A DNA stretch of 64,000 nt, taken from JAHJDR01 sp964609965 (GTDB taxonomy: Bacteria; UBA10199; JADGCS01). The position numbers and the translations under genes were made by a program. Below the pieces are notes generated by a model. The model was not told the origin of the DNA. It saw only the letters and a program-made list of their open reading frames with translations, and searched no databases. The stretch lies in the NCBI GenBank assembly GCA_964609965.1, contig CAZSTS010000008.1:1-64000 (forward strand). The letters run 5' to 3'. Shown here piece by piece: positions 49,793 to 56,636 of the stretch. Numbering within the stretch: the stretch's first letter is position 1; each line of letters starts with the position of its first letter.

Positions 49793-51313
49793 ATGAGCTT
49801 TCCGGGTCGAACAATCTTCAATTTAGACAATTCAGAACATCATGATTATTGGCAAAGAGCCATTGAGAACAATTCTTGGTTAGATTCTCCACTGAGAGAA
49901 ACGCTTGCAAGTGTCAAAGAAGATCAGGCCTTACAAAGATCAGAGCTTATTGTTTTTTTAGAAAAATACTCACCTGAAACAGATTACAAAACAATTCGAA
50001 AATCTTATAAACTGCATTCACCTTGTCCCTCTATTTTGGGCCTCATGGATTGGATGGTGGAGGCGTCATATCAGCAAGAAGCCAAGCGTCTTTGGGAAGA
50101 AAATCGATCTGATCCTGTAGCGATGGTTAGAGTTATTCAAGATACTGGTATACGTTTTGATCAGTTGTTGGAAGGAACTGATCAAGAAGCCTATGCTCAG
50201 ATATTTCATATAGCCCATGATCTTTTTGGGGACAGTGTTGGTTTTGATTTTGATGGTTTTATAGAGAAATCCTTTGCTAGCCTTGATGCTTCAGAACTTC
50301 GCTCTTTAGAAGTGGCAAGTCTTTTGCGTCCTTATATGAGTCAAGAAGAACCAACACATCCTTCGGTTTTGCTGCCACTATTTATACTGGCAAGTAATCT
50401 TTTAGTGGCAAAAGAAAAACTAAGTTCTCTAGATGGTTTTTCTCAAAAACGGAATCTAGAAAATTTTGTTTCGGATACTTTAACAGATGTTAAGTCAGGA
50501 AAGAGTATTTTTGGCAGTCATTCAGAAGGAAACGCTATTCCAGTAACCAGCTATGACCCTGTGAAAGATAACTGGAGTGGAACATATAACTTTATAGACA
50601 ATGAAATTGATATTGGTTCTACTGTTGCGTCTGTTGATATGTATTTTTCGAAAAAAGGGATTGGATTATTTCTCCACGAAGCCTATCACAGATGGCAAGA
50701 TAAGACACATCGATCGGTGAGTCTACTAGATATAGAATACGAAACTCATGAAGCTGTTGCTGTTTTATCAGCGCTGCTTCCAGAACAGAGTCGTCCACCA
50801 GCTACATTTTCTGCAGTAGCTTTTGATGCGATAGATGTGGTTGTGGGTCATGGAGTGCGTCTCAAAGGTCGTACTGAAGAAAGTTTTTCTGATTTAGCAC
50901 AAGCTATTATCAGTCAATCTCATCCAAATACAAGTGGTTCTGCTCTGGGTTCAGTCGATGTCCCCGCTCTTCAGCAAGAGGCAAAAATAGCTTTAAATGC
51001 CTACTATAAGGTAGCTCATTTACAGATGATGAGAAGACATATTCGTGAATTAGGTGATGATGGGCAACGAGCTTTTTTAGAGGAGCATGCGTATTTTGAA
51101 GAAGAGTTTGAAGATCCAGAGAGTTTTTTTGGAGAGGATAATGAGGAGAACTACGAGAGGTATGAAAATCTTATGGCTTACTTGGCATGCAAATTAGATC
51201 AATTTCAAAGAAATTCACCAGAATACAAGGCTATGTTCCGGGATGAAATCTTGCCTACATTAACTGCTATTCCTTTTTTAGAGAGTGTGTATCCAGAGTT
51301 TAAGGGGGTTTGA
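49793..51313 (+). CDS. Large cytoplasmic-type protein with HExxH zinc-peptidase-like motif
   Basis: 506 aa, no signal peptide, no TM helix. Near residue 290 the sequence GLFLHEAYHRWQDKTH carries a perfect H-E-x-x-H, the zinc site of gluzincin or metzincin peptidases. A Glu-rich segment (LDIEYETHEAVAVLSALL) follows within 25 residues and could give the third ligand. The N-terminal 250 residues are helical and unlike anything I know; the C-terminus is acidic (EEEFEDPESFFGEDNEENYE). It is followed 15 bases later by a beta-rich protein, so they are probably co-expressed. Given the type III gene in the window, an effector is one possibility; a housekeeping peptidase is another. Confidence 0.6.
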   Translation: MSFPGRTIFNLDNSEHHDYWQRAIENNSWLDSPLRETLASVKEDQALQRSELIVFLEKYSPETDYKTIRKSYKLHSPCPSILGLMDWMVEASYQQEAKRLWEENRSDPVAMVRVIQDTGIRFDQLLEGTDQEAYAQIFHIAHDLFGDSVGFDFDGFIEKSFASLDASELRSLEVASLLRPYMSQEEPTHPSVLLPLFILASNLLVAKEKLSSLDGFSQKRNLENFVSDTLTDVKSGKSIFGSHSEGNAIPVTSYDPVKDNWSGTYNFIDNEIDIGSTVASVDMYFSKKGIGLFLHEAYHRWQDKTHRSVSLLDIEYETHEAVAVLSALLPEQSRPPATFSAVAFDAIDVVVGHGVRLKGRTEESFSDLAQAIISQSHPNTSGSALGSVDVPALQQEAKIALNAYYKVAHLQMMRRHIRELGDDGQRAFLEEHAYFEEEFEDPESFFGEDNEENYERYENLMAYLACKLDQFQRNSPEYKAMFRDEILPTLTAIPFLESVYPEFKGV

Positions 51314-51328
51314 GGAAAAAATAAGTTT

Positions 51329-53413
51329 ATGGCACCAATAGTTTTTCAACCACATCAAGATCCACTTCTAGCCACTAGAACGGAAATAGATGTTTACGAT
51401 AATTCACAAAATGACATCATAGGAATTGCTGAACTCAAAAAAGAGGGATTGCTTGATGAGTTTGTGTCTCGTTATATTTATACTGATGATCCTGGCGTGG
51501 CTCTTTTTTATGGTAAAAGCATGACAGTGCCTCTTGAGGGGAAGGTCAAGAAAGCTCTGAAAATAATTATAGCTTCATGGGAAGTGGATCCAACACTGGT
51601 TCAAACTGATTATGGATTTGATGAGGGCGATATTTCTCGTTTTAAAGAGTGGGTTGAAAATGGTCTTACAGAAGCTGCTAGCATGTCAGATGGTGAGAAG
51701 CCTTTATTAACAAAAAGTGATTACAAAAAATACGCAGGTTCAAAAAACCGGCCCATCCGTCTTCTTCATTTAGAGGCAGAAGAAAAAGTAGATGAGTTCA
51801 TAGGTCGCTTTCTTCTCACAAAAAGGTATGATGAGCCAACGACTGATAGACATTATGATGGGCATTTTGACAAGGCCTTGATGTTCAAAATCAGAGAGTA
51901 CTTGCTCATACTTATTGGTGATGATGTTGAACAAAAAGAAGCACTCATGGAAAGGCTTGGTTTTGTTGAGGCAGATATTAATATCCACATATTTGATTTG
52001 TGGTTGGATACCGATTTTCTCTTAAACGCCTCTTATGTTTATGCGGGTTTTGAAACAGGCATGAGTAACAGTGTTTCTCACTATGAAGAAACAGATCCTG
52101 ATGGTGAGCCTGAATACAGGCAAGATATTGATCAAAGCTCAGCGTATTCTCAGTTATTCGCTCAATGGAAAGGTCAGTGGGCTATAGGCAAAGAAGGTGT
52201 TTTGAGCACAAGGCTTGATTTAGAGGGTATACCAGTTGCTTATCTTAGAAAATATGAAGATATTATTCCTTCTGAAACTGGAGAAGATCCAGAGTGGCAG
52301 ACTGAGCGTTCTAGTGAAGCCGAATTTGGTGGTAAGGTTGCAATTGGACGAATGGATGGTCGATTTGGTGTTGAGCTCGAAGGGGAAGCGAGTATTGCTC
52401 AAAATGACATGCCTAATGGTGAGATTCGAGGCTATGATGTTGGGGCTGAAGTTTCTGCGGACGAACTTTTGCCAGGAGCTAGTTTTGAGGTGTCTTATGA
52501 AAGAGATGAGCAAGCGTATAATCCCCCAGAGACAGATGGCTATTATCAGGCAGAGTCAATGGATCAAGAGTTTGAAGTTGATGCCGAAGTGGCAAATGAT
52601 GAGGGCTTTGAGATTGGTGCTGATTATCGATACAGAGATGATTCAAATCAGGCTTACTATAAGGCGAAAGATACAGATGAACACAGAGTAAGCCTTGATT
52701 TGAGTATACCACTTACAAAAGATACTGAAGAGGTTGAGAAAAGAGATCACACATTGGAGTTAAGTTTGATTGGCAGAAGAAGGACTTATAATTACTTTAG
52801 AATAGATAAAGATGCTGGATTTGATCAAATTCGCCGTTCTCTGGGGCTGTACGCGGGATTATATTTGGACCTACATGATGATGCTTCATTAACTCTTGCT
52901 AGCTATGGTCAGATGAAGAACGCTACTGGGAGTATGGAGTACACTTTGCCTTATGTTGAGGGAGAGTTTTCTTTTGATTATTATCCAGGCAAGTTTTCCC
53001 TAGGTGTTGAATTTCTCGTTGGGACGCAGTGGGGAGATATTACATATAATGATTTAAGTTATCTTGGGATTGATCAAGAGGAATTGGTTTTGCTGCCTTC
53101 AACGACAAGGTCAGTTAATATGGAAGGTTCATTTAGTATGAGTTATACACCAAGAGATTTTTTGAGTTTCAGTTTGAGTGGTTATGGAGGTTATAATTCA
53201 GCTAAAGAGTATTCAGATTCGAGTTCTTATTATGTAGGGGGAAATACCTCGTTTGGAGCCAGGCTTTCTCAAAAAAGACATGCGGATTGGCTGTATTTTT
53301 GGGCTTCTTATCAACACTCTCAGGGTGAGGGACTTGATCATACACAAACCGCAAATGAATCTCTCAATGATAGTTTTAGTGTTGGGTTGGGGTATAGTAG
53401 GAGAATGTTTTAA
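51329..53413 (+). CDS. Large protein with C-terminal beta-barrel-like half and no signal peptide
   Basis: 694 aa. Residues 1-235 are globular, mostly helical, without signal peptide. From about 240 to the end there are many alternating-hydrophobicity strands ending in pairs (LYLDLHDDASLTLASYGQM, SLSGYGGYNSAKEYSD, LYFWASYQHSQGEG) and the last residues are YSRRMF, the terminal aromatic residue typical of outer-membrane barrels. Yet no signal peptide exists, and the upstream gene ends only 15 bases earlier, leaving no room for one. It may be an exported barrel using a non-Sec route, a start shift to a lost signal, or a non-barrel beta protein. Confidence 0.55.
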   Translation: MAPIVFQPHQDPLLATRTEIDVYDNSQNDIIGIAELKKEGLLDEFVSRYIYTDDPGVALFYGKSMTVPLEGKVKKALKIIIASWEVDPTLVQTDYGFDEGDISRFKEWVENGLTEAASMSDGEKPLLTKSDYKKYAGSKNRPIRLLHLEAEEKVDEFIGRFLLTKRYDEPTTDRHYDGHFDKALMFKIREYLLILIGDDVEQKEALMERLGFVEADINIHIFDLWLDTDFLLNASYVYAGFETGMSNSVSHYEETDPDGEPEYRQDIDQSSAYSQLFAQWKGQWAIGKEGVLSTRLDLEGIPVAYLRKYEDIIPSETGEDPEWQTERSSEAEFGGKVAIGRMDGRFGVELEGEASIAQNDMPNGEIRGYDVGAEVSADELLPGASFEVSYERDEQAYNPPETDGYYQAESMDQEFEVDAEVANDEGFEIGADYRYRDDSNQAYYKAKDTDEHRVSLDLSIPLTKDTEEVEKRDHTLELSLIGRRRTYNYFRIDKDAGFDQIRRSLGLYAGLYLDLHDDASLTLASYGQMKNATGSMEYTLPYVEGEFSFDYYPGKFSLGVEFLVGTQWGDITYNDLSYLGIDQEELVLLPSTTRSVNMEGSFSMSYTPRDFLSFSLSGYGGYNSAKEYSDSSSYYVGGNTSFGARLSQKRHADWLYFWASYQHSQGEGLDHTQTANESLNDSFSVGLGYSRRMF

Positions 53414-53458
53414 TCCCTTTTAAAAAATCTACCAAAAAATATCTTTTCCAAGGATCCA

Positions 53459-53489
53459 AAGTTCCCGGCAGAGTATTTGCCAGGAACTT
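53459..53489. repeat. Hairpin between convergent genes
   Basis: aagttcccggca / tgccaggaactt imperfect inverted repeat with a 7-base loop. No T-run. May be REP-like or a weak terminator. Confidence 0.45.
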
Positions 53490-53525
53490 CAGTCCTTAGG
53501 GCGTAATTGACAGATAATTAACTCA

Positions 53526-53723
53526 TCACTTCATCATCTTTAGGATTTGGTATTCTCCTTCAACAAAAGCATTTACATATTCATTCACAAGACGACTGAC
53601 GCTTTTATTTCTTATGGAAGCGATGGCATGGAGCTTGGTGAGCAAAAGGGGGTTGAAGCGTATGCTCGTTGGGTTCTTGTAATTGAGTTCTTTTGGTTCG
53701 GGTTTTGAGTTCTTTTTTTTCAT
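53526..53723 (-). CDS. Ribbon-helix-helix DNA-binding protein
   Basis: 65 aa. After a basic arm (KKKNSKPEPKELNYKN), TSIRFNPLLLTKLHAIASIR and NKSVSRLVNEYVNAFVEGEY have the RHH pattern: one strand, then two helices. Such proteins bind DNA as dimers and often act as antitoxin or plasmid repressors. No toxin lies beside it. Three TAATACA boxes upstream could be its own operator. Confidence 0.75.
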   Translation of the reverse strand: MKKKNSKPEPKELNYKNPTSIRFNPLLLTKLHAIASIRNKSVSRLVNEYVNAFVEGEYQILKMMK

Positions 53724-53761
53724 GCAAAATGGATTTTACTACCTGTCTTTACAAGGTAATT

Positions 53762-53834
53762 GTAATACAAAAAAAGATATAATACAATGAAAATATTGAA
53801 AAAAATAAAAAAAATGTAATACAATGTATTGTGG
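53762..53834. promoter_or_regulatory. TAATACA boxes, possible RHH operator
   Basis: gtaatacaa at 53762, aatacaatg at 53781 and gtaatacaatgtattgtg at 53816, the last a palindrome. They lie just upstream of the RHH gene on its promoter side. Confidence 0.4.
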
Positions 53835-53934
53835 AAGGGGGGGGCTTTTTTTTGTTCAAAAATGGGTGAACCCTTTTGACCGATTGTAGACTGGCACCTT
53901 TTCCTTTTGGTTACCTTTTAGTTAGAGGGTTTTG

Positions 53935-54324
53935 TTATGATCGAGCTTGTCGTAGAGATACTTGGTGGGTTTTTAACCACGCGGTGATTTTGTTTAGGCG
54001 GTTTTTGTCGTTTTTGATGACATTTTCGATAAACTGACAGCCTTTTTGTGGAAGGGTTTTGATTTTATAGCCATTCATTCTGAGGAAAATATCAGTTAAG
54101 AAAAACGCCATGCGCTTATTGCCATCAACAAATGGGTGATTCAAAAGAAGAGATTCCATGAGAGAGGCGGCCATTGTGAAGACATCGTCATAATAACCTG
54201 TTTGTGGGCGATAGAGGGCGCTTTCTAAAAGGCCCATATCACGGATGCCATATGTTCCGCCGAATTCTTGGATGACTTTTTCATAAAGTTCGAGGGATTC
54301 GTCTAGGGTTGGAAATAGAATCAT
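53935..54324 (-). CDS. doc: Doc-family (Fic-fold) toxin
   Basis: 129 aa. The Fic/Doc motif H-x-F-x-D-G-N-x2-R is seen as HPFVDGNKRMAF at 63-74. Doc phosphorylates EF-Tu and stops translation. The N-terminal part (GGTYGIRDMGLLESALYRPQ) is typical. The gene overlaps the antitoxin gene upstream by four bases. Its last residues (VSLRQARS) come from a short repeat-like word. Confidence 0.9.
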   Translation of the reverse strand: MILFPTLDESLELYEKVIQEFGGTYGIRDMGLLESALYRPQTGYYDDVFTMAASLMESLLLNHPFVDGNKRMAFFLTDIFLRMNGYKIKTLPQKGCQFIENVIKNDKNRLNKITAWLKTHQVSLRQARS

Positions 54325-54530
54325 TTTGCTAAGAGTTTTCCTAGTTTTTGGTGTTCATGCAATGAGTCTTGCATGTTTTGAAGGAATTTTGGCCTGATTT
54401 TACGACGATTGATGTACTCTCTCAGTGCATCAGTGAGCATGCCTGAGAGATTTTGATGTGTTTGATTAGAAAGGTCTTTGAATTCCTTCCAGACCTTGTC
54501 GTTCACGATTGTACTGATTTTTTTACTCAT
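54321..54530 (-). CDS. Ribbon-helix-helix antitoxin partner of Doc
   Basis: 69 aa. An RHH-like N-terminus (ISTIVNDKVWKEFKDLSNQT, then NLSGMLTDALREYINRR) followed by a C-terminal toxin-binding tail (PKFLQNMQDSLHEHQKLGKL). This is not the Phd fold usually paired with Doc, but it precedes doc with a four-base overlap. A 28-bp perfect palindrome lies in front of the start and should be its operator. Confidence 0.8.
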   Translation of the reverse strand: MSKKISTIVNDKVWKEFKDLSNQTHQNLSGMLTDALREYINRRKIRPKFLQNMQDSLHEHQKLGKLLAK

Positions 54531-54550
54531 TTTTCTATTCTACACCTTAT

Positions 54551-54578
54551 TTCTTGATATTTCAAGAAATATCAAGAA
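54551..54578. promoter_or_regulatory. Perfect 28-bp palindrome, TA-operon operator
   Basis: ttcttgatatttc (54551-54563) / gaaatatcaagaa (54566-54578), two-base centre. It lies 21-48 bases upstream of the antitoxin start and would overlap its promoter. Confidence 0.7.
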
Positions 54579-54760
54579 AAGCTATTTATTTTCGGGCTCT
54601 GTGAGGGGTTTTTATAATTTTACTCTTTTGGAGTGAGGTGGAAAAGGTTTCTTTTTGTTCCCGTCCTTTCAGACGGAAAAAAATAAAGCCCATTTTTAAA
54701 ATAGCGCCATTTTTGAAGGCTAGCTACGCTAGCGGACAAAAATAACGGTCAATAATTCAC

Positions 54761-54802
54761 AATCGCTTCATTTTTTAATCGTCTTCAAGGAGGGAACGGA
54801 GG
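54761..54802 (+). repeat. 42-bp direct repeat, left copy
   Basis: Begins aatcgcttcattttttaatc and ends gtcttcaaggagggaacgg plus agg. An exact 42-base match occurs at 56172-56213 in the same orientation. Between the copies lie an XRE gene and the alpha-CTD gene. Confidence 0.85.
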
Positions 54803-54880
54803 TTTTTTTATCAATTATATATAAAATATTGAATATATAATATATTAAATATATACTGTGCTAAACTGAGAGGTGAATGA

Positions 54881-55153
54881 ATGAAAAAATTAAGAGCAAA
54901 AGATTTTTTACCAGCAAAAGATCATATCAAGCTAACTCCTGGGCAAATGTTAACAACATTACGGAAACTCCAAAACCTATCTCAAAATCAACTTTCACAA
55001 ATCACAGGGATTAGCCAATCAAACATATCAAATATGGAATCAGGGCGACATCAAATAGGTCGTGAACGTGCTATTATCTTAGGTAAAGCACTCAAAGTTC
55101 ATCCTGCCATTATTATATTTCCAAATTATCGTATTGAAGATTTTGTGGCGTGA
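54881..55153 (+). CDS. XRE-family transcriptional regulator
   Basis: 90 aa, a helix-turn-helix of the XRE type (LTTLRKLQNLSQNQLSQITG then ISQSNISNMESGRHQIGRER, AIILGKALKVHPAII). The upstream 60 bases are almost pure AT with atatataaaatattgaa and tataatatattaaat stretches, possibly its operator. GAGAGGTG precedes the ATG. It has no toxin neighbour; its only partner is the convergent alpha-CTD gene. Confidence 0.85.
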   Translation: MKKLRAKDFLPAKDHIKLTPGQMLTTLRKLQNLSQNQLSQITGISQSNISNMESGRHQIGRERAIILGKALKVHPAIIIFPNYRIEDFVA

Positions 55154-55209
55154 AGGGAACAAATCTATTTTCGATTTTCCCTTCTTTTTTAGTCCTTATA
55201 ACTACCACT

Positions 55210-55974
55210 TTATCTTGGTGATTTCCAGTCTCCAACATCCATATTAAGAGCTAGACCTCTATCTTCAAGAAGCGTTTTTACTTCATTTAAAGACCTACGA
55301 CCAAAGTTTGCTGATTTAAGTAATTCTGCTTCGGTCCTTTGAACTAGTTCGCCGATATATTTAATATTCAGATTTTGGAGGCAGTTTTTAGTGCGTACTG
55401 AGGGCTCTAAAACATCGACGGTTGCATCAAGTTTTGCCTCAGGATCAGGATTTCCTGTTATTTTGAGTCCAGACTTCAAGAGGAGATCTTGAAAATTAAT
55501 AGCAAAGGAATCTCCTGTAATAGGAGATTGGTACACTCTTGTAAGAGGATGCTTATCATCATGAACTATGTGAGCTGGTAATGCGAGACCTAGTCTTCTT
55601 TGGGCACTTTGAGTAATTTCAGAATTGACAAGTAGGTATGAATAATCTGGTGTGATCATAGCGATAACTGGTGGAATGTTTTTGTTTGTAATATCAGCTC
55701 TTGTATGGCGCGGGATGTTGCTTTCTGGAGTATAACCAAGGGCAACATTGGCTCTTGATCTATTCCAAGCAAAAAAAGCAGGTGTCATAAATGAAGGTTC
55801 GCCAACAAGTTGTGCAAATTGACCGGTGTGACCTTTTTCAAACGGGACAGCACTCAGTGTAGAATTGGCCATGCTAATGGCTAATTGTTGGTTAATAATA
55901 TCGCCGCTATCTCTCATAGTACATAAAGGGCTTACCATCGCTGCAAAACCCTGTTGTATGGCTTTTGTAAGCAT
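55210..55974 (-). CDS. Lone RNA polymerase alpha C-terminal domain fused to a novel N-terminal part
   Basis: 254 aa. Residues 183-246 are a clear RNA polymerase alpha-CTD: PSVRTKNCLQNLNIKYIGEL then VQRTEAELLKSANFGRRSLN and EVKTLLEDRGLALNMDV. The residues that contact UP-element DNA in E. coli are kept: Arg265 and Asn268 equivalents (R194, N197), and the glycine/basic/Ser region (GRRS at 225-228). The N-terminal 170 residues do not resemble the alpha-NTD, so it cannot replace RpoA. I recognise no other domain there. AAAGGAT precedes the ATG. It is convergent with an XRE gene and bounded by direct repeats. It may compete with or recruit polymerase at UP-element promoters. Confidence 0.85.
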   Translation of the reverse strand: MLTKAIQQGFAAMVSPLCTMRDSGDIINQQLAISMANSTLSAVPFEKGHTGQFAQLVGEPSFMTPAFFAWNRSRANVALGYTPESNIPRHTRADITNKNIPPVIAMITPDYSYLLVNSEITQSAQRRLGLALPAHIVHDDKHPLTRVYQSPITGDSFAINFQDLLLKSGLKITGNPDPEAKLDATVDVLEPSVRTKNCLQNLNIKYIGELVQRTEAELLKSANFGRRSLNEVKTLLEDRGLALNMDVGDWKSPR

Positions 55975-56171
55975 ATTGATCCTTTCGTTAGAGAATATTT
56001 ATGTTCTTATTTGCATTTATGTGATGTTTGTCGGATTTGTTAGGTTGTTGGTGTGTCGATATTGCAAAAAACGTATTCAGGTGAATACGGGTAATTTTGT
56101 AGGAGGTATGTTTCTTTCTAAGTCATAAGGTGAAGCTCTACTTTCGACAAAAAAAACGATAGATACTTTCT

Positions 56172-56213
56172 AATCGCTTCATTTTTTAATCGTCTTCAAG
56201 GAGGGAACGGAGG
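56172..56213 (+). repeat. 42-bp direct repeat, right copy
   Basis: Exact copy of 54761-54802, starting aatcgcttcattttttaatc, same orientation. The copies are 1369 bases apart. Confidence 0.85.
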
Positions 56214-56250
56214 CTTGTTTTGCCTGGCGGCAAAGTAGGTTATCCCACTT

Positions 56251-56300
56251 TAGTCCCAATCTCAGTCCCAGTCTCATTTTTGGGACTCGAGTGAGACTTT
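56251..56300. repeat. GGGACT/AGTCCC repeat, copy 3
   Basis: tagtcccaatctcagtccca then gtctcatttttgggactcg; reverse-complement match to 12911-12964. Confidence 0.75.
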
Positions 56301-56380
56301 ATCTGTTCAATAATTAAGACAGTCAAAATAAATTAATTCTTAGTCTTATGTAATTTCATAAAAAAATAAAATTAACATAA

Positions 56381-56398
56381 TTGGCATGGGCTTTGCTT
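56381..56398 (+). promoter_or_regulatory. Sigma-54-type -24/-12 promoter element
   Basis: ttggcatgggctttgctt: GG at 56383-56384 and GC at 56395-56396, ten bases apart. Predicted start is about 56408, only two to four bases before the tRNA-like fold. Confidence 0.6.
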
Positions 56399-56411
56399 TA
56401 CAAATAACAGC

Positions 56412-56486
56412 GCCCTCGTAGCTCAGATGGATAGAGCCCACCGCTCACTACGGTGATTGTCCTGGGTTCGAGTCCCAGCGGGGGCG
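56412..56486 (+). tRNA. tRNA-like gene, apparent anticodon CAC (Val), unusual
   Basis: Clover-leaf: acceptor gccctcg / cgggggc, D arm gctc-agatggata-gagc, anticodon arm caccg-ctcacta-cggtg, T arm ctggg-ttcgagt-cccag. Odd points: base 37 is T rather than a purine, the variable loop has six bases, the bases before and after the acceptor (gc and gc) can also pair to give nine base pairs, and CCA is not encoded. The loop spells anticodon CAC if the standard frame holds. It may be a real but odd tRNA, or a tRNA-like RNA domain or pseudogene. Confidence 0.55.
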
Positions 56487-56600
56487 CAGCTTTTAAGAGA
56501 TGGGACCAGTAGAGCGGCATCTCTTTGATCTTTACTTTGATTTTGGCTTCATTTATAATTAAAGTGTAGTGAGCGGTTGAGCTCTTTTGAGCTACGCCAT

Positions 56601-56636
56601 AGCCCGAGTCATTAAGTTGGCTCGGGCTTTTTTATT
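56601..56636 (+). terminator. Rho-independent terminator
   Basis: agcccgag (56601-56608) / ctcgggct (56621-56628), then tttttattt. It ends the tRNA-like unit and its T-run overlaps the end of the convergent GNAT gene. Confidence 0.85.

Larger units (their letters stand above)
55975..56409. other. Intergenic region between the alpha-CTD gene and the tRNA-like RNA
   Basis: 435 bases. It holds the alpha-CTD promoter region, the right 42-bp direct repeat (56172), a GGGACT repeat (56251) and the sigma-54-type element (56381). No open frame of note. Confidence 0.6.

Noticed and set aside
54761..56213. Insertion sequence with terminal repeats
   Set aside because: The 42-bp repeats are direct rather than inverted, and no transposase or integrase is encoded between them.
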